Source of the DNA: Leuctra nigra
Taxonomy: Eukaryota; Arthropoda; Insecta; Plecoptera; Leuctridae
NCBI GenBank assembly: GCA_934045905.1
Contig: OW203765.1
Coordinates: forward strand, 26,687,151 to 26,751,150
DNA length: 64,000 bases
Direction: 5' to 3'
Shown here: in pieces, positions 21,215-31,224 of the stretch
Position numbering within the stretch: position 1 is the first letter of the stretch
Layout of the letters: each line of letters starts with the position of its first letter
The notes under the pieces: generated by a model
The model's input: only the letters and a program-made list of their open reading frames with translations
What the model was told of the DNA's origin: nothing
Database searches by the model: none
Position numbers and translations under genes: made by a program

Positions 21215-24200
21215 TTTACAAAAATAACATACAAATACAAATAATTACAAAATTGGTCGCAGCCACAAAGCCCCATTGAGACTTGAATGTGGCAAATAAC
21301 ACATATATAATTAACACATTGATATACACTTTAGTTACATATAAATAAATATAAATATAAATACAAATAAAATGCACAGAGAGAGAAGGTAGTACCTATA
21401 ATATTATTTGCAAGATGTAATAAATTGAATTGAACTGAACAACAAGAGCAAGTTGTGCAAGAGCACAACAATGAGAGAGATCGCAGCGATCGAGAGAGAT
21501 GAGAGAGATCGATAAATTTTGTTATATTTTTAACTTTCAAACTATAATTGCAGCAAGGATAGAAAATGTTTTTTAATATTTACTTTTACTTCACTAAACT
21601 TTGTATATTGTCTCATATTAAACGGAATGTTGTTAAATATAATTGGAGTTTCATAAGCTAGCGTTCTCTTACCATGTTTATTATTAAAAAGTGGCACCTG
21701 AAACTGATTTAAATTTTGAATAGCGTCCCTTGTCTCTCGATTTCTTTTTAAGCACACTTTATTATCATTATCAAAATAATATTGTAATACAAATCTATAA
21801 CGTCTTAAATATTCAAAAGGTAATACCTGGGCTTGTTGAAAATGAGTGTTAATGCCTTCATGAAGAATCTCACTCTCCAGTGTTATGCTCCTTACAATTC
21901 TGCTCTGCAAATTTGCAACTTTCTTTAAATGAACGTCTGATGCGTTTCCATAAGTAAGAATACCATAAGATATTACAGATTCAGCTAAAGCATAGTACAC
22001 TGTTCTTAGTAGATATAGAGGAAGGATATCTTTTAAATTAAATATTTGAAAGGCACACGAACGCAATCTTTTACATAAACGATCAATATGAGGCTTCCAT
22101 GAAAACCTGTCATCAATAACCATGCCCAGATACACATGATTAGGTACAACCTCAATCTGATCTACACAAGTTGTACACTCATCCATATTGTATTCATCCG
22201 GGGCGTGCAAGCAATCATTGGAATGAAACGTTATTTTTACGGAACTGTTTCTGTTACTGTTGGCAGACGAACATATATGCATAACTTTTGTCTTTGAGCA
22301 GTTTATTATTAACTTCCTATCATGTGTCACTTTGATTATATTATTAAAATCTCGTTGAAGATAAAGCTGAGCCATCTCTAAAGATTTATGAACTGATATT
22401 AATGCTGTATCATCAGCATACATAAGCGTTTTACACATACGAACGCTATTGAAGATATCATTAACATAAAGGAGGTATAATATAGGGCCCAAAATGGATC
22501 CCTGCGGTACACCTGTAACATATTTATTTTTAACACTATAATTTTGACCTATTTTAACAACTATATGCCTATCTAAAAGATAACTCATAAACCATTGCAA
22601 TACAGGTCCCCTTATCCCTACTCTCTGCAAGGCCGCTATCAGCTTATTATGATCTAAAGTGTCAAAAGCCTTTGTAAAGTCAATAAACATAACTAAAATG
22701 TGCATATTATTGTTTATCTTGCTATTTATGTAGTCTGAAAATAATGATAACAAATTCCCTGTTCCTTTCCCCTTTTGAAACCCAAACTGCGCGGAATTTA
22801 TTATATTGTAAGTTTTCAAATAATGTGACAATTTTTCTTCTACATAACGCTCCATAACCTTTTCAATCGCTGGTAATATCGCAATAGGCCTGTAGTTGCT
22901 ATATTCCAAGTGGTTTCCCTTTTTAAAAACAGGACGCACAATAGATACTTTTAGTTTCTCAGGCACAATACCCCTTTTGAAAGATAAATTAAACAGGTTT
23001 GACAACACAGGACTTATTTTTTCGGCAACCAACACTAAATCCTTCATCCTGATTCCTTCAATTCCAGGTCCTTTACTTACATTCATTCCATTAATGATAG
23101 ATTGCACCACCCCAGGACTAACCGGCCGAAGAAACATTGATTGCATTATACAGTTTTCAGCCTCATTACTAATTTGCATATGACAGTCATGCTTCAAATT
23201 ATTTACTTCACTAATAAACGAATCAACAAAAATGTTTGCAATGTTCAGATCAGACTGTGTCTTACTAAGGTATCTGTGTATGACTTCATCAACAGACAAA
23301 TTCCCACTTTTACCTATAATTTTGTTTATTGTTTGCCATGTCTCCTTAATGCAATACTTAGACCTTTCTAACTCGATCTGATAGAAATAAATTTTTGCTT
23401 TTTTAATATCGCTAACGACTTCATTTCTTATTTTATTATAATCAATTTTAAGTGTAGCCTTTAGGGTGTTATGACAGCTTTTAAATCTTTTGAACGCTAT
23501 ATCACGGTTGCGCACCTTTTCAAGCAGCTCTGGAGTCATCCATTGCTTCCTTGCTTGCTTCCTTATACCTACATTAGACACAGTGAACATTGACCGCTTA
23601 TAACAATCATCAAATCTATTTACTATTTTATCGTACAATTCAACACAGTCATCCACATTTAACAAATCCGCCCACTCTACAGACTCAAGTATAGTTTTTA
23701 ATTTACGTTCATTTAATATTTGCTTAGGTAGGCTTTGCTTTTTTCCAATAAATTCTTCTCGATTGAGCAAATCTAGTGGAGCGGTCGCTCCACGCCAGCC
23801 AAGTCGTACGGCGCGCGCACACTCTCATATAAAGGCTGGAGCAAACCCACTTTTACTGTAAGCATCAAAGTGGCATTTTCGGCCTACTGGATCTTAAAAT
23901 TGAGAAATCTCACATTGTTGCGAAATATCTTAATTTCGAGCTATGGCCCACCCTACAACATATACCAAATTTGGGAACAATAGTTCACGCCCTTTGCGCG
24001 CTAGAGGGCCGTGAAAACAGTGTTTTAGGGCGGTTTTCATAATAATAATCTTAGTAGTAGTAGGCTGGAGCTAAAATCCGGTAAACAGGCCACAGCCTAA
24101 ACGGCTGAACCGATTGATCTCACATTTTTACCACGTGTGCACTTTTGGCGTCTGATTTAACCTTGTCCCCATGAATTTTTTGTGCCGCCATTTTGAAACC

Positions 24201-27200
24201 GGAAGTGACGTCATATCTCGTCAACGGTTGGACCGATCGGAACGAAATTTGCGCCAATCGTTTCAGACGGTCATCTATATGGATTATCAATATCAAAAGA
24301 CTGAACATTATTTTAAATAAACCGGAAATGACGTCATGAAATTTGAAATACATCGATTTGCATTTCAGCAACAACTGTTGATCCGATTGTCTTGATATTT
24401 ATGTAACGTTTGTACTTTTGATATTTCATTTGACTTGTTATAAAACCAACCGGAAGCCGCCATTTTGAAACCGGAAGTGACATCATGTCTCAAAAACGGC
24501 TAAACAGATTAGAACAAAACCAGCGCTAAACGATTTAGACGGTCAACTTTATGTAATCAGTAATATTTGATGATTCAAATATCGAAACCGGAAATGACGT
24601 CACACATTTTATGACCTATACCGGAAATGACGTCATAAATATGCTAAATGACGCTAAATTCACCACTTTATACTTTAAAACAGATATAAGTAAACGTACT
24701 TTGTAAATAATTATAAATTCAAGGTTGCAGTGTTCTCGGCGGCCATTTTTAAAACCGGAAGTGACGTCATATATCGTAAACGGTTGTACCGATTGCAACC
24801 TAAGTTTGGAAATGTGTTGGACTAATAATTATGAATTCAAGACGACATTATTTTCGGCCGCCATTGTTAAAACCGGAAGTGACGTCAAATATCGAAAATG
24901 GCTGTACCGATTGCAATCAAATTTTGGAAATGTGTTGTACTAATAATTATGAATTCAAGACGACATTATTTTCGGCCGCCATTGTTAAAACCGGAAGTGA
25001 CGTCATATATCGAAAATGGCTGTACCGATTGCAACCAAATTTTGGAAATGTGTTGTACTAATAATTATGAATTCAAGACGACATTATTTTCGGCCGCCAT
25101 TGTTAAAACCGGAAGTGACGTCATATATCAAAAACGGCTGTACCGATTGCAACCAAATTTTGGAAATGTGTAGGAGTAATAATTATGAATTCAAGACGAC
25201 ATTATTTTCGGCCGCCATTGCTAAAACCGGAAGTGACGTCATATATCGAAAACGGCTGGACCGATTGTAACGAAACTTAAAGCTATTCTTCTTGGATAAT
25301 TATTTTAATCTTATATACCAAACGCAACTTTTCTAAGTATCCAAATCGGCATAGGCGTATTTTTTTAAAGAAATAAGTTCTTGCACGGACACAAGCTGTG
25401 CTACAAGCTGTATGAATAAACTAACAAAAGAAGTGATATCCCAGAAAAAAACACTCCGTGTAAAAAAGGCAGCCAAGTCTCTTTACTTTAAAAAAATTCA
25501 ACACCGAAAAGGAGTGATATCAAAAAAGGAGCCAAGTCAATGACATTTCCAAATATTTAATCGTATCTTTGAAATAAAAGTATAAACACCGAGAAATACT
25601 TTACAAAAGGACTTGGCGCATCGTTTTTTTAAAGACATTTTTCTATTCATAAGCATGTGCCATTTATATACAACCGTCATTTTGAATGTTTAGAATAATA
25701 GGGAAACATCTTTCAATTAGGTACATATTATACATACCTTCTGTAAAATATTTTCTGTATGAATATATACGCTATGAAACTTGTTGTCTATGCTTTCTAT
25801 AAATATACACAATAGTTATCTTCGTAATATTGTTTCGTGGTGAATATAATTAAGTCTCATCATGCGTTATACCTTCACATCATGTTACAATTTCTATTAA
25901 TACACATTTTATAAAAATACATTTCACAAAGAAGACAGTCATATTGAATTTCTATTAAAAAATTTAACTTTATACACTTGACACTTCAAAAATATATAAT
26001 TGTGTTCCATTAGTTAGTAATTATTTGACAACGTTTCATGATTTCCTTCAGTCAAGATCAAATTATGAAAAGATACCAGTCTAATATCGCCATATTAACA
26101 GTACTGCAAGAATATGTATGAGCCCACTTCCAATTGATATGAAGGGATGTGTGTTGTGAAAAATATCCGACCGAACCGGGGCACGAACTTGGGACCTCTC
26201 ACTTGCCGGGCGAGAGCTCTACCAACTGAGCTACCCGATCGGACGGGCGGACATTAGACACAACACACTGATGAGGATCCTGACTCCTGACTCCATGGAA
26301 GTTTTCCAAAGAAACCTACATTCTCACCACTTCCAATTGTTATGTAATTCTTTCACCCTTATATTACTTATATATTACAGCATAAAATCATGCTTCTATC
26401 GCCATTGACAAAACTATAAAATAGTCATTACTAAAAGTAGCTTGATTCATAGATTCTGGCTCTAATAGAAAGAGGAAAATGTACCTACTTGTAAATTTCT
26501 TTCCACTTTTAGGATAGAATGATGTCTTTAAAAAAACGATGCGCCAAGTCCTTTTGTAAAGTATTTCTCGGTGTTTATACTTTTATTTCAAAGATACGAT
26601 TAAATATTTGGAAATGTCATTGACTTGGCTCCTTTTTTGATATCACTCCTTTTCGGTGTTGAATTTTTTTAAAGTAAAGAGACTTGGCTGCCTTTTTTAC
26701 ACGGAGTGTTTTTTTCTGGGTTTACATTTACACCAACAAAATATTGATCTGAGAGTTTTGACGTGTAAATTAAGGAGGAAATACCTGCATAATTAGAACG
26801 CAAATAAATATGGTCTATGCAAGATTTAGTTACAATATTTCCCAAAAGCTCCTCTCGAGTGACTCCATAAATACATTTCTTAAATCCATTCACAGCCAAA
26901 ACACTTTCATACTCTTGTACAATATTATCATTATTATTTAGCAAGTTTAGGTTCACATCTCCAACAATTGCAACATTACTAATTTTTATTCGTGATATAT
27001 AATTCTCCAATTCACGTATAAAATTGAATTTGTCTGCCGCTGGAGGTATATATATCGCAATTATGCAAATTTTTGAACCCGATTTTGTAGTTAGCACACC
27101 ACTTATGTTCTCAAAGCTGACAAACTTAACGTTATCCCTAACAAAACTTGAATCATCTTTTACAAACAATATCAGCCCTCCTCCTCGCTTGATTTCCCTA

Positions 27201-29752
27201 ACAAATGAAAAAGAATTATAACCTTGAAAATTAAATACCTGCGTCTCGAAATCATTGTTCAAACCTATCTCTGATAACACCAACACATCAAAACATCCAA
27301 GAATATTGCTCAAGATCACATTTAATTCATTCCATTTTTTTTTTTATTGATCTAATATTAACATGTAATATTGTAAACCCTTCTCTTAATATCCACTGAC
27401 CTAAGTCATCAACAACAACCTGGATTCCGTTATCAATATCATGTTCGTCGTCAAATATTTGGAACATGCAAAACACCTAACAGAATTAGAGCTTACTCAA
27501 GTCCGGGAATGATGTTATTGAAATAGCTTGACGGGTATTTTCGTCTTTTCTGACAAGAATTTTATTTCGACTAAACCAAGTATACTTATAGCCCTTTTCT
27601 TTGGCTGAATTTTTAGTTTGCCAAAAAAGCTGCTTGAAGTACGGGTTCAAATTCTCATTGAAATAAACACTCAATTTCCCTGGCTGCGCGCTCGCCTCTC
27701 CCTCTGCAGGATTGTTATTGCAATTTAATAAATGTAGATCACGGCGCTTGGCGAGAAACTGGTCTCGCTTTTTCCTGCTGGCAAGCTGGACAATAATATT
27801 CGCAGGACGAGAATGACGAGTCGGGTCGCGGGACGTTAAGTGAATGCTACGTTGCCAGGTGTATGTTGAGTGAATGCTACGTTGTCAGATGTACAATACA
27901 ACATTGCGATGTTGCCAGGACTGTGAAAAGGACGGCGCACATCTGGCTGTCATCAACTCTGCTGCTGAGGCTGCTGCGTTGAATGTGCTGTTGAAGGAGA
28001 ATCCAACTGCCATAGGTTCTCTGAACAGAAACCACGTCTGGATCGGAGCCAGGGAAAGAGGGACTCATACGAAATTCTTCACAGTGCTAGGTAGGTTCAT
28101 GGAGTCTAGGTAAATAAACATGTTTCTTTTTCCAAAAAGGTTTTTAAAGCGGTTTAAGTAAAAAATTTCAAAATGTTGGTAAAACACACTATTTCAAACT
28201 CAAAAGTGTACATTTTCATTCATTAAAAAAATCAGTGGACATTTTGGCGGGAAAATAGTATTCCTGACATTACCTAACGAGTGATGTCATATTTTATTGT
28301 AACCATGGCAGCATCATAGTTGTTTGATAAAAATGACGTCACCTCGTTAGCGTACTCGTTAGGAAATGTCAGGAGAACTTTTTCCCGCCAAAATGTTGAG
28401 TGTGAAAATAGTGTGTTTTACCAACAAATGTTGTTATTTTGAAATATATATAATATTTCATACATTTGTGCATATTCCCTACTGAGAAACAGTGGATATT
28501 ACGGAAACATTTAAAGAATAACAAACGAGGTACCTCTTTAGGAGAGCATTTAAAAGAATTTCATATTATTGAGCGAGCGAAGCGAGCGTCTCATTTTGGC
28601 TCTTTTGGCACGGACATCTGTTTTTTTTTTTTTTTGTTTTTTGTGTGTTTTTTTCTGCTATTAACCGATACACAGGTTGCACCGTTTCAGCGATCGATCT
28701 GAAATTTTGCACACATGTAAAACCAACCTTCTCTGTTTGCAGACCCTTATTTTTTTGAAATCCATTGATTGGTTAAAATTTAAATAAATATCTCCTGATA
28801 GGCTGAAAAATCAAAACGGTCTTCGATAATTCTGATCAAACTCATATTTTGGCAATACAGGTCAGAGTTTTTCTTCGATCGAGCTGAAATTTTGCACACA
28901 TGTAGAGACAACCTTCTCTGTTTGCAGGCCCAATTTTGTTTGAAATCCATTTATTGGTTAAAATTTAAATAAACATCTCCTGATAGGTTGAAAATGATAA
29001 TGGTCTTCGATAAATCTGATCAAACTCATATTTTGCATGATCATTAAGACCAACATTGTCTCTTATTTTACAAAATTTCATCCCAATCAGTTAAGAACGT
29101 ATGAAATTATTGACATTTTTAATATCTGTCAGTAATGAAGTATCGAAAGTAATGTTTTCCAGTGCCACTTGAACTGAATCTGATTTGCTATATTTACAAG
29201 GGTGCTTAGATGCAATTTTTCAAGTTTCGATGAAAAGCATTATATACTTTTTTATTGATTGAGTGATCATATTTCAATTAAATATGGATGTATATGTTTT
29301 CTTTGCGTTGTGTACGCATTTCCGGTTCGAGAATTTGCACGTTCCCGTGCTCGCTCATCAACGCGTTACACTGCGCGTTTTCCTAGTAATTTATAAAATA
29401 CTAGCGTCTAGGTATTTCTATAATTACTTAATTATTCATTAGATTCTTGGTCAGATTGAATAAAAGTTTGAAACATTACAATTAATTTTACTTTTGTCAC
29501 CAGGTGGTAGGCTGGAAGATGCTGGCTGGCTGAAGTGGGGTGGAACTCAACCGAATAACCTTGGCACTGACGACTGCCTCAACTATTATTGGTCCAATAC
29601 ACTCTGGGACGATCCCTGTGACGTCAAGTACGGACACATCTGCGAGTTCGAGACCAGGTGAGGTCCAGATTAAAGCTAGTATTTGGAGGACAACAAACTT
29701 CTATAAATGTTCAAACTTAATATCTCTCTCTGTTTACAGGCGAGGAGGATAA
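16123..29752 (+). CDS. Secreted C-type lectin with His/Asn-rich linker (gene C), six exons
   Basis: Exons by GT-AG sites and exact phase: 16123-16186, 18416-18646, 20484-20638, 27919-28090, 29504-29657, 29740-29752; 262 residues. Residues 1-18 form a signal peptide (MRLLTAILAACLLAVCAA). Residues 22-98 are a His/Asn/Gln-rich linker, 99-126 are Gly/Pro/Gln-rich, and 127-258 are a C-type lectin domain starting YKQVPGHNAYKV with WDAAR, GAHLAVINS and WIGA. The four canonical cysteines lie in DCEK, DDC, DPC and HICE. The sugar-specificity motif is QPN (223-225), a hybrid of EPN and QPD, and WND is replaced by WDD. The product is presumably secreted and binds carbohydrate in a calcium-dependent manner; the ligand cannot be assigned. 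The last exon adds only RGG and a stop. Intron 3 (7.3 kb) holds nested transposons. Confidence 0.87.
16745..17172 (+). pseudogene. LINE reverse transcriptase C-terminal remnant
   Basis: Frame to 17013 reads RARLQWFEQLSKMDKDRIPK, then RPRQRWKEQI, the C-terminal signature seen downstream of RT domains in several arthropod LINEs. It is followed by a short 3' UTR ending AAAATAAAATAAAG. It is a 5'-truncated insertion in intron 1 of gene C. Confidence 0.65.
17175..18415. other. Gene C intron 1, remainder
   Basis: AT-rich intronic DNA with no recognised element, ending at the TTATATTCCAG acceptor of exon 2. Confidence 0.6.
18647..19631. other. Gene C intron 2, 5' part
   Basis: Intronic AT-rich DNA. 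19200-19280 resembles the 3' end of a retroelement (CTGAAGA ... CCGAAACGTTGCC, then AATAAATAAA). 19395-19515 is a copy of a dispersed repeat also at 41.2 and 52.3-52.7 kb (CACTAAACGTCT, AGGACAAAATA, CAATTACATTGGTAA). Confidence 0.45.
19632..20440. mobile_element. 809-bp non-autonomous hAT-like element
   Basis: Inverted ends CAGTGGCGTCGGAA and TTCCGACGCCACTG with a perfect 8-bp target duplication CACTGCGC (19624-19631 and 20441-20448), the hAT hallmark. No transposase ORF. The right end is 43 bp from the start of lectin exon 3. Confidence 0.85.
20990..21178 (+). repeat. 30-bp tandem array, left part (lectin 3' splice-site repeat)
   Basis: About six units of GTTGCCAGGTGTATGTTGAG followed by TGAATGCTAC. 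GTTGCCAG plus the first exon bases equals the acceptor of lectin exon 4 at 27919. The array is split by the LINE insertion and continues at 27838. Confidence 0.85.
21542..23771 (-). pseudogene. LINE ORF2, 3' part: reverse transcriptase
   Basis: Reads from LLNREEF at the insertion junction through a linker to the RT: KVSIVRPVFKKG, RPIAILP, VMFIDFTKAFD, TGVPQGSILGP and LMYADDTALI, then a C-terminal region to the stop at 21542. All RT boxes are present. It is cut off from its endonuclease by the foldback insertion, so no full protein can be made. Most likely a Jockey/CR1-superfamily ORF2, judging by its poly(A) tail and FP25-like ORF1. Confidence 0.87.
24720..25285. repeat. 118-bp tandem array with joined ETS-CRE motifs
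   Basis: Five units with exact 118-bp spacing: CCGGAAGTGACGTCA starts at 24755, 24873 (last base intact, next base changed), 24991, 25109 and 25227. Each unit also has TTCGGCCGCCATTGTTAAAA and GGCTGTACCGATTGCAACC. Single relatives lie at 24199 and, in H2/H3, near 35245 and 39600. The motif joins an ETS-type GGAA site to a palindromic CREB/ATF site. Confidence 0.85.
26169..26240 (-). tRNA. tRNA-like sequence 3, Ala(GGC)-like
   Basis: Third 72-nt member of the family at 11630 and 11948, in the loop of element H1. Acceptor GATCGGG/TTCGGTC and anticodon stem CTCGC/GTGAG pair, the anticodon loop is again CCGGCAA, and the T-loop reads TTCGTGC. It shares the 3' flank motif GACATTAGACACA with copy 1. 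Probably a tRNA-derived repeat. Confidence 0.45.
26721..27467 (-). pseudogene. LINE ORF2, 5' part: APE-type endonuclease
   Basis: Presumed ATG at 27467 (MFQIFDDEHD). The endonuclease shows VLSEIGLN (catalytic Glu), RGGGLILFV, CIIAIYIPP, AIVGDVNLNLL and IDHIYLR. An 11-A run (T-run at 27335-27345) holds one base too many for the frame, so the ORF is broken between HVNIRSI and WNELN. The frame ends at element H1. Because the same frame resumes at 23771, the frameshift and the insertion are separate lesions. Confidence 0.8.
27486..27835 (-). pseudogene. LINE ORF1 C-terminal part, FP25-like domain
   Basis: Open from the 5' truncation to the stop at 27486. It contains RPANIIVQLASRKKRDQF, NLNPYFKQLFW, YKYTWFSRNKILVRK and a final SFPDLSKL. 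This is the C-terminal module found in ORF1 proteins of many insect LINEs and named after a baculovirus FP protein. ORF1 proteins bind element RNA. The N-terminus is missing. Confidence 0.75.
27838..27918 (+). repeat. 30-bp lectin splice-site array, right part
   Basis: Two repeat units and a diverged third lead directly into the acceptor CGATGTTGCCAG of exon 4. The real acceptor is thus the last unit of the array. Confidence 0.8.
28166..28447. repeat. Foldback MITE, about 280 bp
   Basis: Inverted arms share GTAAAACACACTATTTC, ACATTTTGGCGGGAAAA and CCTGACATT, with a centre near 28310. Located in gene C intron 4. Confidence 0.6.
28566..29393 (-). repeat. Dispersed repeat F1, minus-strand copy
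   Basis: Begins ATTGAGCGAGCGAAGCGAGC and ends GCGCGTTTTCCTAGT, the inverted form of the copy at 12265. Interior modules (GAAATTTTGCACACATGTA, AAATATCTCCTGATAGG) are duplicated within the copy. Confidence 0.7.
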
Positions 29753-29922
29753 ACTCCAGGCTATCTGCATGGTGTCCGGGCCCACCGGGCCCTTCTTGGG
29801 GACGTGTCGACGTGTCGACGTTGATGAGCGAGCACAGAACACGCATCATCCCCAGTCATGGTGCACGACACGGCACAAGACGATTTTCTCTGCAACTTTC
29901 CAATCTCCATATAAATACTCTC

Positions 29923-29928
29923 AATAAA
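29923..29928 (+). promoter_or_regulatory. Poly(A) signal of lectin gene C
   Basis: AATAAA 171 bp after the stop codon, the first such hexamer in the 3' UTR. Confidence 0.7.
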
Positions 29929-29939
29929 TAACATCCATT

Positions 29940-31030
29940 GTGTCATGACTTACCTATACATACTTTTTCCAGAAATCTCTTGTGACAACCCATACTAAAC
30001 TTGTAAAATGGCAATTAATACTTAACTGATTGGGCTTACAATGTGTAAAATTGTAGATAATGTTGTTCTTGATCACCATGCATAGGTGGGAAACAAGGAA
30101 TTCATGCAACCTTTTATTTAAATTAAATGATCACACCAATTGAATATTTTGTAATAATTCAATGTCAACTTGACCACAATAGATAAATAGTCAATACTAA
30201 CTTGAGTCTGCACTTTATTTGTACGTGCATTCCAAAGTAGTACATTTGATTGTAATTTAATTAAAAAATCAGTCAATAAATCAACAATTATTACTAATCA
30301 ATCAATCATGTTTATTGTGAACAAATACATCATCAAACATGAGTTACAGAATAAGAAATGTGAATATGTATGCCTCTTCAAATTTCTGGTCATTAAAATT
30401 ACCCTCTTCCAGGACTGCGTAAGACGGATCCAATAAGGGCCCGGTGGCGAATATTTTTCTGACAAAGACTTCGTAAATGGGAGAAAAAATATTTTTAAAA
30501 ATTCCAGTTTTAACATTTTTAGAGTGGTTGATCCAACTAGATTATATTTTTAAATGTCATTCACGATAGTTCTGGGATGAAATTGGGGTCGTGAAAACCC
30601 TCTAGAGATAAAAATGTTCGATTTTTTAATTCGAAATAGATCATTTACTGCTAATATATCATTTATTTTACTGATGTAATAGCTGTCAGACAGTGTGTAT
30701 ACTACACTTCTAAATCAGAGTTCTATTTGTATAAATAAAAAGTTATTAGAGTTTTTGTTACAGTTTACGAAGTCCCATTTACGAAGTCTTCGTCAAAAAA
30801 TTCTCGCAGCCCGGTGGGCCCCTTGCAAATAACAAGCTATCAGCCCAACCTGTCAACAGAGAATAATATTTAAGTTCGCGCATTTCTAGAAGTGATTTTG
30901 TCATTCGGTGTTACATTCTCAAATTGCAATACAGAAGAATAAAAATTAACTTGCTAATTAGGTTAATTCAAAATGCTCTAGACCCGTCCCCTGGCCCTTT
31001 ATTCTATAACAAAAACAAAATTCAGTACCC
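29940..31030. other. Intergenic spacer between lectin genes C and B
   Basis: AT-rich DNA, nothing recognised. Confidence 0.55.
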
Positions 31031-31175
31031 CTCGGGTTGGATTAACAAAAGGTATTATCTGCTAATACGTACTATCTTTTGATTTAATATCAAAAACACC
31101 ATGTTAAATGTAAGATAATACCAAAAATAGTACGTAGTAGGCGATAATACTTTTTGTGAATCTGGCCCCTGGTAT
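31031..31175. repeat. Short foldback element
   Basis: Inverted arms with AAAAGGTATTATC / GATAATACTTTTTGTGAAT and TACGTACTATC / ATAGTACGTAG. The end CCAGGGGCCAGATTCAC is related to the larger foldback at 37113-38726. Confidence 0.5.
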
Positions 31176-31224
31176 CCAAAACATTTTAGCTAAAAGTGAC
31201 TAGTGTTCTTAAATTGGACCTCAC

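Larger units (their letters stand above)
23772..26720 (-). mobile_element. 2.9-kb foldback/Helitron-like element H1
   Basis: Inserted in LINE ORF2; removing it rejoins the ORF exactly (VNVN/LLNREEF). On the minus strand it begins CCCAGAAAAAAACACTCCG, followed by a pair of about 197-bp inverted arms (26720-26524 and 25640-25444) around an 880-bp loop. It ends in the hairpin GTGGAGCGACCGCTCCAC directly followed by TAG. The CTAG end preceded by a hairpin recalls Helitrons, but the 5' end is not a typical TC, so class is uncertain. Relatives are H2 (34369), H3 (38877) and fragment H4 (44800). No ORF. Confidence 0.65.
21176..27837 (-). mobile_element. Poly(A)-type LINE inserted in the lectin array, 5'-truncated and itself interrupted
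   Basis: On the minus strand: truncated ORF1 (27835-27486), ORF2 (27467-21542), a 3' UTR and a poly(A) tail (the T-run at about 21176-21212). The array flanks both ends, so the target duplication cannot be told from repeat units. A 2.9-kb foldback element (23772-26720) splits ORF2. It lies antisense in intron 3 of lectin gene C. Confidence 0.85.
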
